From NCBI GenBank assembly GCA_023663805.1, contig JAMPGR010000001.1:522632-586631 (forward strand): a stretch of 64,000 nucleotides of DNA, in the 5' to 3' direction. This DNA comes from Clostridium sp. (lineage in GTDB: Bacteria > Bacteroidota > Bacteroidia > Bacteroidales > Muribaculaceae). A model generated the notes under the pieces. That model ran no database searches. It was not told the origin of the DNA and saw only the letters and a program-made list of their open reading frames with translations. Shown here piece after piece: positions 1 through 8,593 of this stretch (position 1 is its first letter; every line of letters begins with the position of its first letter). The position numbers were made by a program, and so were the translations under genes.

Positions 1-1018
1 ACTCCGAACTATCATGCCAATTAGGCTTGACCTCCACAAGGCAGTAATTGCCGGGTGTAGTTTTATCTTCACGAAGTCGCTTGATGTCAAGGCAACTATC
101 GAAGGCCATCTGTTTCACGATGCGGCTTTTGCCGGTGCCTGAGATACCTGCAAGCAAAAGGAACGGCTTCGTTCGCATAGCGCGAAGATATTGTTTTTGG
201 TCAGACGCAGTAGTTTTAGAGATAACAGCCAATGTGCGTTTCTTTTGCTCTTTAAAGTTAGAGAAAAAGTCGCTATAGGAGAGAATTTCTAAATAATTGC
301 GAAAATGGCGATTGGTTGACCAAATGTAATATTTGTTACCGTCTGGACCTTTTTCGTCAATAAGATATGATAAAGAGCTGTCAATTTTTATAATAGAATT
401 AATTACAGCATTGTATTGCTCAAAATTGACAATCTCGAAAATTTCCGAGACTCCTAATTCAAGTTTTTCAAGTAAGGGGTTAATTGTACTTTCAAACCTG
501 TTGATGTAAAGCTTGAATTGCGCTCCATGCTGATCAATAATTTCCCAATATTTCAGAAAACTCTCTCGAACTTTAGCAATTAATTCTTCGCGAGGAAGTA
601 GCGAATTGTCATTTGAATGAGGCTTCGCAGCAGGTATTTCCGAAATGTCTATTTCAGAAAGTTCTAATGTGTCTTTAGGTTTTGATGGAATCCACACTAA
701 AGCAGTAGCTGTGCCTTTGCGAACGGTGTAAAATTCTCGAGTATGTGCGATAATAGTTTCAAGAACGGGTCGAAACGAACCTTTATTATTGAGTAATCCA
801 CTCAGGTTAAAAGGCTCGTTTTCAAAAATTTTGGGTGCGAGTTCTGCAAGATATGTTGGTGCCCAAGATTTAGGTTCACCTGTAGGAGTTTCAGAATTAA
901 TACGTTCTCCCTCTATATCAACATCAATGAACTTACATTCATCAGTGCCACGAACGTAGTTAAGTTTAGAGTTCTTTGGTAACTCAGAAACAAGTTGTAA
1001 AAGATGTTTTAACTCCAT
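1..1018 (-). CDS. McrB-like AAA+ restriction ATPase (3' end outside window)
   Basis: The reverse strand is open from an ATG at 1018 to the window edge, giving 339 codons. A Walker A motif, GISGTGKS, lies at about residues 291-298, followed by VKPNWHDSSE, a stretch typical of McrB-type AAA+ NTPases that power a restriction nuclease. The first 280 or so residues match nothing I recognise and are probably a DNA-recognition or adaptor region. The start codon lies one base after the stop of the m5C methyltransferase, so the two are almost certainly one operon. McrB-type motors normally work with a McrC-like nuclease, which would be expected just beyond the left edge. Sensor and Walker B motifs are outside the window, so activity cannot be judged. 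Confidence 0.8.
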   Translation of the reverse strand, partial: MELKHLLQLVSELPKNSKLNYVRGTDECKFIDVDIEGERINSETPTGEPKSWAPTYLAELAPKIFENEPFNLSGLLNNKGSFRPVLETIIAHTREFYTVRKGTATALVWIPSKPKDTLELSEIDISEIPAAKPHSNDNSLLPREELIAKVRESFLKYWEIIDQHGAQFKLYINRFESTINPLLEKLELGVSEIFEIVNFEQYNAVINSIIKIDSSLSYLIDEKGPDGNKYYIWSTNRHFRNYLEILSYSDFFSNFKEQKKRTLAVISKTTASDQKQYLRAMRTKPFLLLAGISGTGKSRIVKQMAFDSCLDIKRLREDKTTPGNYCLVEVKPNWHDSSE

Positions 1019-1019
1019 A

Positions 1020-2144
1020 TTACTTGCTATTGATGTTGATATAGTCGATTATATTTTTTGCTATTCCTAATGAAGCCATGAATGGCACACCATTACCAAT
1101 GGTTTTGAACGCATCGGTTAATGTCATAGTCGTTGGCAATTCAAATTCTTTTGGCAGCGACTGAAGTGCTAAAGCTTCAGCTACGGAAATGCGACGAGGT
1201 TTGTATGGGTGAATATGAACTTCGTTGTTACCATAGGCTACAGTTGGGGAGTAACGCCAACGATGCAGTCTCTTGTAGCATTTCTTTTCATCGTCACCTT
1301 CATCTTTAGATTGAAAACGATAAAGACCAGCGCGGGGCTGAAAATACATATTTGCATTTGGGTGGTGGAGAACATCGTTCTTCTCCCACCAATATTCAAC
1401 CGTAAGCTCTTTAATTATGCCCTCAGGTGCATCTGTCGGGACATCCTCTTGGTATGGAGATTTTTTCGGCCACGGCAATGAGAAGGCTTCACGAGAATAC
1501 AATTTGTTTTTATCCCAACTAAAGTTTAATAATTGGGATTCTTTGTACGGCAAATGAAGTTTATCGGCAACATCTTTTCTGAAGCCGATGAGTATAATGC
1601 GGTCTCGGTCTTGTGGAGCACCAAATTCTATTGAATTTATAAGTTGCTCCGTCATTACATATCCGGCATTAGCTAATTGAGATTTCAAATGCTCAAAAAA
1701 CTCACGGTGCTTGGCTGTACGATATAAACCTTTAACGTTTTCAAAAAGGAAGAAGTCAGGTAAGGTTTCACATATAAGGGAAACATATGTGCCGGACAGC
1801 TTGCCATTTTCACCCTCTTTACCCTTGTTTTTACCGGCTATGGAAAAATCAGGGCATGGAGGGCCACCTATTATACCAGTTAGGTGTTGCGCCTTAGATT
1901 CTGAAACTTGTGATTTTAATTCATCAAGCTCAGCAGAGCCTATAATAGCGGTAATGTCTTCAACATGGTGGCCATATTTAGGCTCGACTATACCCATCTT
2001 ACTTCGAGCATACTTATATACGTCATTGAAAGCCTTATGAAACTCGTTAACATAAACTACTTCAAAAGCACCGGATAATTCAAAACCAAGGTCAAGGAAT
2101 CCGGCACCTGAAAAAAAAGAGAAAATATTTATCTTGTCTTTCAT
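1020..2144 (-). CDS. DNA (cytosine-5-)-methyltransferase
   Basis: A 374-residue enzyme that transfers methyl from S-adenosylmethionine to C5 of cytosine in a specific DNA site. Visible family motifs in order: FSFFSGAGFLDLGFE (motif I, residues 8-22), GGPPCPDFS (motif IV, catalytic Cys near 97), FLFENVKGL (motif VI), QDRDRIILIGFR (motif VIII), and near the C-terminus RRISVAEALALQSLP and IGNGVP (motifs IX and X). Motif IV has PCP where many enzymes have PCQ. It sits one base upstream of a McrB-like gene, so it is probably the protecting half of a restriction-modification system rather than an orphan. The region is AT-rich compared with the rest of the window, which suggests horizontal acquisition. 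Target sequence cannot be read from the protein. Confidence 0.93.
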   Translation of the reverse strand: MKDKINIFSFFSGAGFLDLGFELSGAFEVVYVNEFHKAFNDVYKYARSKMGIVEPKYGHHVEDITAIIGSAELDELKSQVSESKAQHLTGIIGGPPCPDFSIAGKNKGKEGENGKLSGTYVSLICETLPDFFLFENVKGLYRTAKHREFFEHLKSQLANAGYVMTEQLINSIEFGAPQDRDRIILIGFRKDVADKLHLPYKESQLLNFSWDKNKLYSREAFSLPWPKKSPYQEDVPTDAPEGIIKELTVEYWWEKNDVLHHPNANMYFQPRAGLYRFQSKDEGDDEKKCYKRLHRWRYSPTVAYGNNEVHIHPYKPRRISVAEALALQSLPKEFELPTTMTLTDAFKTIGNGVPFMASLGIAKNIIDYININSK

Positions 2145-2285
2145 TGGCGAATATAATCAAGAAACTTCCATGAAGGCAGACAGGCGACCAAACCTTTAGC
2201 GACTACAAGGAAGTTCCTTAATATGTTGAATATAAGTTTTACTTACATTGATTGGTCTTTGCCTGCGCAAGCGCATATTAAAACG

Positions 2286-2293
2286 CAAAGTTA
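2286..2293 (-). promoter_or_regulatory. Candidate -7 box for the methyltransferase/McrB operon
   Basis: On the minus strand the site reads TAACTTTG, a match to the Bacteroidota -7 consensus TAnnTTTG, about 140 bases upstream of the methyltransferase ATG. No clear TTTG -33 box is seen at the usual 19-21 bases. No gene is seen in 2145-2417 apart from this site and the hairpin at 2373-2412. Confidence 0.35.
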
Positions 2294-2372
2294 CAAAATT
2301 TTTCTCAGAGTAATGCTATTTTTACTCAGATAGTTATTTACACATTTACAAAATCGTTATTTGGAAAGGGTT

Positions 2373-2412
2373 GAAGCCATCGGAAGAGGTGATTGGCTCC
2401 TCCGATGGCTTC
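2373..2412 (-). terminator. Hairpin downstream of the RND efflux operon
   Basis: A 12-bp perfect stem (GAAGCCATCGGA at 2373-2384 and its complement at 2401-2412), extended by GAG/CTC after one mismatch, lies just after the stop of the 106-residue ORF on the minus strand. It probably ends the efflux operon transcript. The T-tract is weak, so the call rests on position and stem. Confidence 0.5.
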
Positions 2413-2417
2413 GCTGA

Positions 2418-2738
2418 TTACATGTGCATTCCTCCTCCGAGGTTGGCGTTGGGATTTTGACCTCGCTTGATGGCTTTGAAACGTTGCAGGGCTATATGTG
2501 GAGGAAGTTCGGGATGAGCAGCTTTGTATTCGGGCCACGTCAAGCCACCTCCTCCGGCAAAGCCTTGCTCCTCTATTGGCGATTCCGATTGAGCATGACC
2601 AAGAGAAATAGAATCTGACGCAACAGTGTTCGACTGAGAAATAGCATCCGGATCCGTAAGGCTTGTACGTGGCTTCAAGGTCTGAGGATCCACGGTTTTT
2701 CGTTCGTTTCCATAGTCTGTCGTTAGCCCGGGCGCCAT
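2418..2738 (-). CDS. Small hypothetical protein after the efflux operon
   Basis: An open frame of 106 residues whose start overlaps the last 16 bases of the outer-membrane-factor gene. The N-terminal half is polar and low in structure. The C-terminal third, with LTWPEYKAAHPELPPH followed by a basic segment and a Gly/Asn/Met-rich end, looks like genuine protein. It has no signal peptide, no membrane segment and no family I recognise. A 12-codon ORF starting at an ATG 26 bases lower in another frame runs into a stop, so the start is uncertain; a GTG a little further in is an alternative. It could be a real small protein or the 3' remnant of a larger gene. The hairpin right after the stop supports transcription with the operon. 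Confidence 0.4.
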   Translation of the reverse strand: MAPGLTTDYGNERKTVDPQTLKPRTSLTDPDAISQSNTVASDSISLGHAQSESPIEEQGFAGGGGLTWPEYKAAHPELPPHIALQRFKAIKRGQNPNANLGGGMHM

Positions 2739-4114
2739 CCTCCGCCGAGGGTTTTGTAGAGGTTGACGAGCGCGAGATACTGGTCGCGCATCGCGTTGCT
2801 CAGGCCGATCTGGGCGTCGAAGTAGCGGCGGTGGGCGTCGAGGACATCGATATAGTTGATTGTTCCGCCGATATACTGTTTGTTCGCCAGGTCGACATAT
2901 TTCATCGCCGCGTCGCAGAGTTCGCTACGCCGCCGGACCGTCAGCTGTGTCTCGCTGTAGGTCGCGACGGCGCTGCTGACCTCGGTGAAGGCGGCCAGGA
3001 CCGCCTTTTCGTAGGAGAATCGCGCCTGGTCATATTCGGCTATTGCCGCGCGGTAGCGGCGGCGCTTCCGCCCGAAGTCGAAGATTGTTCCTGCGATATT
3101 TCCGAGCAGATATGAGAAGGGGGATTTCAGCAGGTGGGCGACCTCGTCGTTCTCGAGGCCTCCGGTCAGCGAGATTGTCAGGCGGGGAAACTGGTTACTG
3201 TATGCGACCCCGGCGGAGGCCATTGCCGCGATAAGCCGCTGTTCCGAAGCCCTCAGGTCGGGGCGCCGCTCGAGCAGTTCTGACGGTAGCCCGAGCGGAA
3301 GCGAGCGGGGCAGGAACTCCATCAGTGTCGACTCGTCGTAGCCGAAATCGGTGTCGGGGAGTTCGCCCATCAGGAGGGTTATCGCGTTGCGGGCGAGCTG
3401 GATGCGGCGTTCGAGGTCGGGGACCTGGGCGGCGGCGGTCGCGACTTCGACCTTCGCCTGCTGGTAGACAATCTCGGAGGTCAGTCCCCCCTCGAAGCGG
3501 AGCCGGGCTTTTTCGAGCGCCTGGCGGCGGGTGTCGAGTGTGCGGCAGACGATATTCAGCTCGGTATTGAGCGCGACGAGGTTGAAATAGGCGGTCGCCG
3601 CTTCGGCAATCAGGGTCATCTCCATGGCGCGGCGGTCGAAGATCGAGGCGTAGTAGGTCGCCGCCCCTTTCCGGCGCTGTTTCGACAGGCCGTTCCAGAG
3701 GTCAATCTCCCAGTTCAGTTTCGCTTTGGCCGACACCTCGGTGTCGCTGACGAACCGTTCGCGGTCGTAGTCGTTTGTCTCGCGTGTCGCCCCGACGACG
3801 GCGTCAATCGTCGGGAGCCAGTTCAGTTTGTCGGCGCCGTAGAGCTGGCGCAGTTCCTCGACGCGCGCCCCGGCGACGGCGAGGTCGCGGTTATGGAGCA
3901 AAGTCTGTCGGATGATGCGGCAGAGGGTCGAGTCTGTGTAGAACGCCCACCATGTCAGGTCGGCGACCGACGCCGAGTCGCCGGCGTCGTATCCGGCGCG
4001 GGCCGGAGCGAGCGATTCGGGGGTCTCGATTTCGGCGGGGCGCAGGTCCCGGGCCGGGCCGCAGGCCGCGAGCGTCAGCGCAGCCATAAGAAAGATATGG
4101 ATTGTTCGTTTCAT
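2723..4114 (-). CDS. Outer membrane factor of RND efflux system (NodT/OprM family lipoprotein)
   Basis: A 463-residue TolC-type channel. The N-terminus MKRTIHIFLMAALTLAAC gives a lipobox (LAAC, Cys18), so the mature protein is lipid-anchored. The two-fold repeated outer-membrane-factor domain follows, with family landmarks such as LLERRPDLRASEQRL, AYSNQFPRL and a C-terminal region ending RDQYLALVNLYKTLGGGW, all typical of the NodT/OprM group. It forms the trimeric exit duct for drugs or detergents handed over by the pump. Its start overlaps the 3' end of the pump gene by four bases, indicating translational coupling in an adaptor-pump-duct operon. Confidence 0.95.
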   Translation of the reverse strand: MKRTIHIFLMAALTLAACGPARDLRPAEIETPESLAPARAGYDAGDSASVADLTWWAFYTDSTLCRIIRQTLLHNRDLAVAGARVEELRQLYGADKLNWLPTIDAVVGATRETNDYDRERFVSDTEVSAKAKLNWEIDLWNGLSKQRRKGAATYYASIFDRRAMEMTLIAEAATAYFNLVALNTELNIVCRTLDTRRQALEKARLRFEGGLTSEIVYQQAKVEVATAAAQVPDLERRIQLARNAITLLMGELPDTDFGYDESTLMEFLPRSLPLGLPSELLERRPDLRASEQRLIAAMASAGVAYSNQFPRLTISLTGGLENDEVAHLLKSPFSYLLGNIAGTIFDFGRKRRRYRAAIAEYDQARFSYEKAVLAAFTEVSSAVATYSETQLTVRRRSELCDAAMKYVDLANKQYIGGTINYIDVLDAHRRYFDAQIGLSNAMRDQYLALVNLYKTLGGGWRPG

Positions 4115-7100
4115 AGTTGTTCGGAGGTATTATCGGTTTCGGTTTCTGGCTTTCCGGAGCGGCGGGAGAATCGTTCCTGAAGTTTCCGGACAACGACAAA
4201 GAAGAAGGGGACGAAGATGATGCCGACGGTTATCGCGACGAGCATGCCGAAGAAGACACCGGTTCCGATATCGCGGCGGGCGGCCGAACCGGGGCCGGAG
4301 GCGAACAGCAGCGGGAGCAGTCCGAGCATGAATGCCAGCGAGGTCATCACGATCGGGCGGAAACGCAGGCGCGATGCGTCGAGGGCCGCCTCGCGCGCCG
4401 AGAGCCCCCGCTCGACCCCCTCCTTGGCGAACTCGACGATCAGGATTGCATTCTTGGCGACCAGCCCGACGAGCATAACCAGCCCGATCTGGAAATAGAT
4501 GTTGTTCTCGAGGCCGCAGATGATGATCCCGAGATAGGCGCCTACCCCGGCGACCGGGAGCGAGAGGATGACAGCGACAGGTACCGACCAGCTCTCGTAG
4601 AGTGCGGCCAGGACGAGGAAGACGAAGACCAGGGCGAGTCCGAGGACCATCGCCGTGTTGCCCGACTGATGTTTCTGCTGGTATGACAGTCCGCTCCATT
4701 CTACGGCGATATTCTCCGGGAGATTGTCGGCGGCGAGTCGCTCGAGGCGCGACATCGCCTCGCCGATGCTGTGGCCGGGGGCCGCCTCGCCGGAGATTGT
4801 CGCGGCGTTGAACATGTTGAAGCGGGCGATCGTGCCGGGGCCGGTCGTGTAGTGGCTTGTCCCGAGGGATGTGACCGGAACCATCGCGCCGTCGGCTCCG
4901 CGGACAAAGAAGAGATTCATCGAGGAGCGGTCAGACCGGAAGGGGGCTTCGGCCTGGATATAGACGCGGTAGATACGGTTGAACATGTTGAAGTCGTTGA
5001 CGTAGACAGAGCCGGTGAAGGCCTTCATCGTCGAGAATATGTCGCTCAGCGGAACCCCCTGGAGTTTCGCCTTGTCGCGGTCGACGTCGAAATAGAGTTG
5101 CGGAATGTCGGCCTGCATCGACGACGAGAGGTCGGCGAACTCGCTGCTTCGCGAGGCGATCGCGACGAGGGTGTCGGCGGCGGCCTGCAGGTCGTCGTAG
5201 GTTGCTTCTCCGCGGGCCTCGAGCACCATCTCGAAACCTCCCGACGTTCCGAGTCCGGGGATAATCGGCGGCGAGAACATATGGAAGGAGCATTCGGGGT
5301 ATGTCGACAGTTCGCGGGCGATCCGCTCCTTGACCTCGGCCATACCGGCGCTCCGGCGCTCGTCCCAGGGTTTCAGGATGACGGTCAGGGTCGAGTGGGC
5401 CTGGTTCGTCCCTACGCGCGGCGACGAACCGGTTACGTTCAGGACATATTCGACGTCGGGATCTTCAGCCAGAAAAGCCATCGCACGCTCCGTCACCCGC
5501 CGCGTTCGCTCGATCGTCGACCCCTCGGGGAGTTCGAGTTCGAGGGTGAAGTATCCCTGGTCTTCGGGCGACATGAAGCTCTGGGGCGTCAGTTCGTTCA
5601 TCAGCCAGATTGCGGCGAGCGCGACGCCGAAAGCGGCGAACATCCGCCGGGGATGGTTCAGTGCGCGGGTGATCATATGGCCGTAGAAGGTGTTGCTCCG
5701 CGCCAGACCCTTGTTGATCAGCCGGAACAGTTTCGGTTTCTCCCCGAGGGTCTCGGGACGCAGGAGCGCCGCACACATGACCGGCGACAGCGTCAGGGCG
5801 ACGACCGTCGAGATAATGACCGAGACGGCGATCGTTATGGTGAACTGGCGGTAGAGTTGTCCGGTTATCCCCGGGAGGAAACTGACGGGGATGAAGACCG
5901 CGCAGAGCACGAGTGACATCGCGACCAGGGCCGATCCGAGGTTTGCCATCGCCTTTTTCGTCGCCTCGCGCGCCGGGATACGGTCGCGGTTCATGATACG
6001 GTCGACATTCTCGACGACGACGATCGCGTCGTCGACAACGATGCCGATCGCGAGAATCAGGCCGAGGAGTGTCAGCATGTTTAGCGAAAAACCGAAGAGG
6101 AGCATGACGCCGAAGGTCCCGATCAGCGAGATCGGGACGGCGATGACCGGAATTAGGGCCGCGCGCCAGTTCTGGAGCGATAGGAAGACGACGACGATGA
6201 CCAGGATGAGCGCCTCGAAAAAGGTCCGGTAGACATGGTGGATCGATTCGCTGATATAGGTCGTCATGTCGAAGGGGATGTCGTAGGTGATCCCTTCGGG
6301 GAAACTGCGGGAGATCTCCCCGAGGGCGGCACGGACATTTTCGGCGACCTCGATCGCGTTCGCCCCGGGGAGAGTCGTGATGTTCATGACGGCGGCGTTT
6401 CCGCCGTTGATGCCGCTCTCGGTCGAGTATGACGAAGCTTCGAGCGAGACGCGGGCGACATCGCGCAGGCGGATGACCGAGCCGTTCGGGTTGGCGCGGA
6501 CAACGATCTCCTCGAATTCGTCGACCGACGACAGGCGTCCGCGGGCGACGATCGGAACCGTCAGGTCGATACCTTCGTTCGGAGCCTGGCCGAGGACTCC
6601 GGCCGCCGATTCGCGGTTCTGGTCCTTCAGGGCGTTCTGAATATCCTGGACCGTCAGCCCCATGTCGGCGAGTTTGTCGGGCTGGACCCATATCTGCATC
6701 GCGTAGTAGCGTCCGCCGACATTGCTGATGCTGCCGACGCCGGGGATACGCCTCAGCAGGTCGATGACATTCAGTGTCGCGTAGTTCGACAGATAGATTT
6801 CGTCATATTTCGGGTCGTCTGACTGGATCGTCAGCGTCATCAGTTTCGTCGCGGTCTCCTTCTCGACCGAGATGCCGTTCTGGACGACCTCGGCCGGCAG
6901 ACGGCTTTCGGCCTTCTTTATGCGGTTCTGGATGTCGACGGCGGCCAGTTCGGGGTCGGTCGAGATATCGAAGGTGACGCGCGCCGTGAAACCTCCGGAG
7001 TTCGAACTCGACGAAGTCATGTAGATCATCCCCGGGGTGCCGTTCAGTTCCTGCTCGATCGGGGTCGCGACGGCCTGGGTGACGGTCTGGGCGTCGGCGC

Positions 7101-7263
7101 CGGGATAACTCGCGGCGATCTTGACGACCGGCGGAACAATCTGGGGATACTGGTCGACCGGCAGCAGCATCAGTCCGATACAGCCGGCGATGACCACGAC
7201 AATCGACAGAACAATCGAGAAAACCGGATGGTCGATAAAGAAGTTTTTCGGTTCTTTTTCCAT
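4111..7263 (-). CDS. RND multidrug efflux permease (AcrB/MexB, HAE1 family)
   Basis: A 1050-residue inner-membrane, proton-driven exporter, normal length for the HAE1 family. The N-terminus MEKEPKNFFIDHPVFSIVLS is the classical first transmembrane segment, followed by a large periplasmic loop (GNAAVMNITTLPGANAIE), then the proton-relay aspartate pair in GIVVDDAIVVVENV and, in the second half, the partner lysine in LVGLVAKNAILIVEFAKEG. It takes substrates from the periplasm or membrane and drives them through the outer-membrane factor encoded immediately downstream (4-base overlap), with the adaptor encoded 33 bases upstream. Substrate range cannot be told from sequence. No regulator gene is adjacent. 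Confidence 0.97.
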   Translation of the reverse strand: MEKEPKNFFIDHPVFSIVLSIVVVIAGCIGLMLLPVDQYPQIVPPVVKIAASYPGADAQTVTQAVATPIEQELNGTPGMIYMTSSSSNSGGFTARVTFDISTDPELAAVDIQNRIKKAESRLPAEVVQNGISVEKETATKLMTLTIQSDDPKYDEIYLSNYATLNVIDLLRRIPGVGSISNVGGRYYAMQIWVQPDKLADMGLTVQDIQNALKDQNRESAAGVLGQAPNEGIDLTVPIVARGRLSSVDEFEEIVVRANPNGSVIRLRDVARVSLEASSYSTESGINGGNAAVMNITTLPGANAIEVAENVRAALGEISRSFPEGITYDIPFDMTTYISESIHHVYRTFFEALILVIVVVFLSLQNWRAALIPVIAVPISLIGTFGVMLLFGFSLNMLTLLGLILAIGIVVDDAIVVVENVDRIMNRDRIPAREATKKAMANLGSALVAMSLVLCAVFIPVSFLPGITGQLYRQFTITIAVSVIISTVVALTLSPVMCAALLRPETLGEKPKLFRLINKGLARSNTFYGHMITRALNHPRRMFAAFGVALAAIWLMNELTPQSFMSPEDQGYFTLELELPEGSTIERTRRVTERAMAFLAEDPDVEYVLNVTGSSPRVGTNQAHSTLTVILKPWDERRSAGMAEVKERIARELSTYPECSFHMFSPPIIPGLGTSGGFEMVLEARGEATYDDLQAAADTLVAIASRSSEFADLSSSMQADIPQLYFDVDRDKAKLQGVPLSDIFSTMKAFTGSVYVNDFNMFNRIYRVYIQAEAPFRSDRSSMNLFFVRGADGAMVPVTSLGTSHYTTGPGTIARFNMFNAATISGEAAPGHSIGEAMSRLERLAADNLPENIAVEWSGLSYQQKHQSGNTAMVLGLALVFVFLVLAALYESWSVPVAVILSLPVAGVGAYLGIIICGLENNIYFQIGLVMLVGLVAKNAILIVEFAKEGVERGLSAREAALDASRLRFRPIVMTSLAFMLGLLPLLFASGPGSAARRDIGTGVFFGMLVAITVGIIFVPFFFVVVRKLQERFSRRSGKPETETDNTSEQL

Positions 7264-7296
7264 AGGTCGGGGAGGGGGAGTGTATGCTGGGTTAGG

Positions 7297-8490
7297 TTAT
7301 GCTTCGGAGGTTTCTTCGCTCTCCGGGGTCGCGGCGACTGGATTGACTCTGGCGCCGTGACGGATCTTGTTGTAGCCTTCGGTGACAATCATTTCGCCGG
7401 GGGCGAGGCCGCGTTCGACGATAATCGCGTTGCCGCCGGCAACTTCAGGCCCGGTTTCGATATAGCGGCGTTCGACGACGCTGTCCCCGCGGACGACGTA
7501 GACATATGCTCCCCCTTTTTCGATTTCGAGCGCCTTCGACGGGACGGCGAGCGCTTTCTCGCGAACGTCCATCAGAAGTTTGACGCGGGTGAATTCGCCC
7601 GAGAGCAGCGTATTGTCCGGGTTGGGCATCTCGGCGCGGACCGAGAATGTCCCGGTCTTCGGGTCGACGCGGGGGTCGGCGAAGTCGACGAGGCCTTTGT
7701 AGGGATACTCCGAACCGTCGGCCAGAGAGATCGTTACGTACGGATCCCAGTCGCGCGATTCGTCGCGCTGGCCGAGGCGGACGTTCCGCGATTTCGATCG
7801 GAGATAGTCGAGGGCGGTCATCGAGAAGTCGACGCGGACGGTGTCGGCGTTGACTACGGTCGCCAGCAACGATTTGCCGCCGGGCCCGACGAGGGTCCCG
7901 ACGTCGGCGTTACGTTCGGAGATATAGCCCGAGATCGGCGAGCGGACGGTTGTGTAACTCAGGGTCAGTTCGGCCTGGGTCAGTTCGGCCTGGCAGACGA
8001 TTACATCGGCGTTCGCCCCTTCGAAGGCGGCTTCGGCGTTGTCGAGGTCGAGTCGCGAGGCGGCGTTCTGCTCGTAGAGCGGACGGATGCGTTCGAGGTC
8101 GCGCCGGGCTTTCTGCGCAGCGGCTTTTGCTTTGTTCAGTTGCGCACGGGCCTTCTCGACGTTGGCGCGGTAGAGCGTCGGGTCGATAACGAAGAGAGTC
8201 TGCCCTTTCCGGACATGGGTTCCCTCGTTGAACTCCATCGACTCGAGATAACCCTCGACACGGGCGCGAACCTCGACGTACTGCTGGGCTCGTATTCTTC
8301 CGACATATTCGCCGTATATCTCGACATCGGCCGGTTCGATCCGTTCGACCCCGACAACCGGCAGTTGTTCCGACGCGGTTTTCTCGCGCATCAGCAGACA
8401 GATTGCGGAGACGACGACGGCGACAGATACGACAGTGGCGGTCAGTATTTTCGGGTGTGGTATTTTTCGCAGTGTATCGGGAGTTTTCAT
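7297..8490 (-). CDS. RND efflux periplasmic adaptor (membrane fusion protein)
   Basis: A 397-residue HlyD/AcrA-type adaptor. An N-terminal hydrophobic stretch (about residues 15-34) anchors or exports it. Then come the first lipoyl half (YVEVRARVEGYLESMEFNEG), an alpha-helical hairpin rich in Ala, Lys and Glu, the second lipoyl half (LSYTTVRSPISGYISERNAD), a beta-barrel (FSVRAEMPNPDNTLLSGEF) and the membrane-proximal domain. It bridges the RND pump and outer-membrane factor encoded downstream in the same direction. It is the first gene of the efflux operon. A very long perfect hairpin lies 28-85 bases upstream of its start and separates it from the decayed gene before it. Confidence 0.95.
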   Translation of the reverse strand: MKTPDTLRKIPHPKILTATVVSVAVVVSAICLLMREKTASEQLPVVGVERIEPADVEIYGEYVGRIRAQQYVEVRARVEGYLESMEFNEGTHVRKGQTLFVIDPTLYRANVEKARAQLNKAKAAAQKARRDLERIRPLYEQNAASRLDLDNAEAAFEGANADVIVCQAELTQAELTLSYTTVRSPISGYISERNADVGTLVGPGGKSLLATVVNADTVRVDFSMTALDYLRSKSRNVRLGQRDESRDWDPYVTISLADGSEYPYKGLVDFADPRVDPKTGTFSVRAEMPNPDNTLLSGEFTRVKLLMDVREKALAVPSKALEIEKGGAYVYVVRGDSVVERRYIETGPEVAGGNAIIVERGLAPGEMIVTEGYNKIRHGARVNPVAATPESEETSEA

Positions 8491-8517
8491 AAAATGTGAT
8501 GATAAAAATTTTTCCTA

Positions 8518-8575
8518 CCCTCTATAACGACAGACAGCCGCAGATGGTTCTGCGGCTGTCTGTCGTTATAGAGGG
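8518..8575 (-). terminator. 27-bp perfect hairpin, probable intrinsic terminator
   Basis: Bases 8518-8544 are perfectly complementary to 8549-8575 around a 4-base loop (TGGT). On the minus strand the stem is followed within a few bases by GAAAAATTTTT. It lies 19 bases beyond the stop of the decayed gene (8594) and 28 bases before the adaptor start, so it probably ends transcription from the upstream unit. A perfect stem of this length is unusual. Confidence 0.75.
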
Positions 8576-8593
8576 GTTCGCGTTTGGAACGGA

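Noticed and set aside
2685..2712. 12-codon ORF starting METNEKPW after the outer-membrane-factor stop
   Set aside because: Stops almost at once; noted only as an alternative start signal for the 106-residue frame.
5465..6691. 408-codon alternative frame inside the RND pump gene
   Set aside because: Arg/Pro-rich out-of-frame translation of a certain gene on the same strand.
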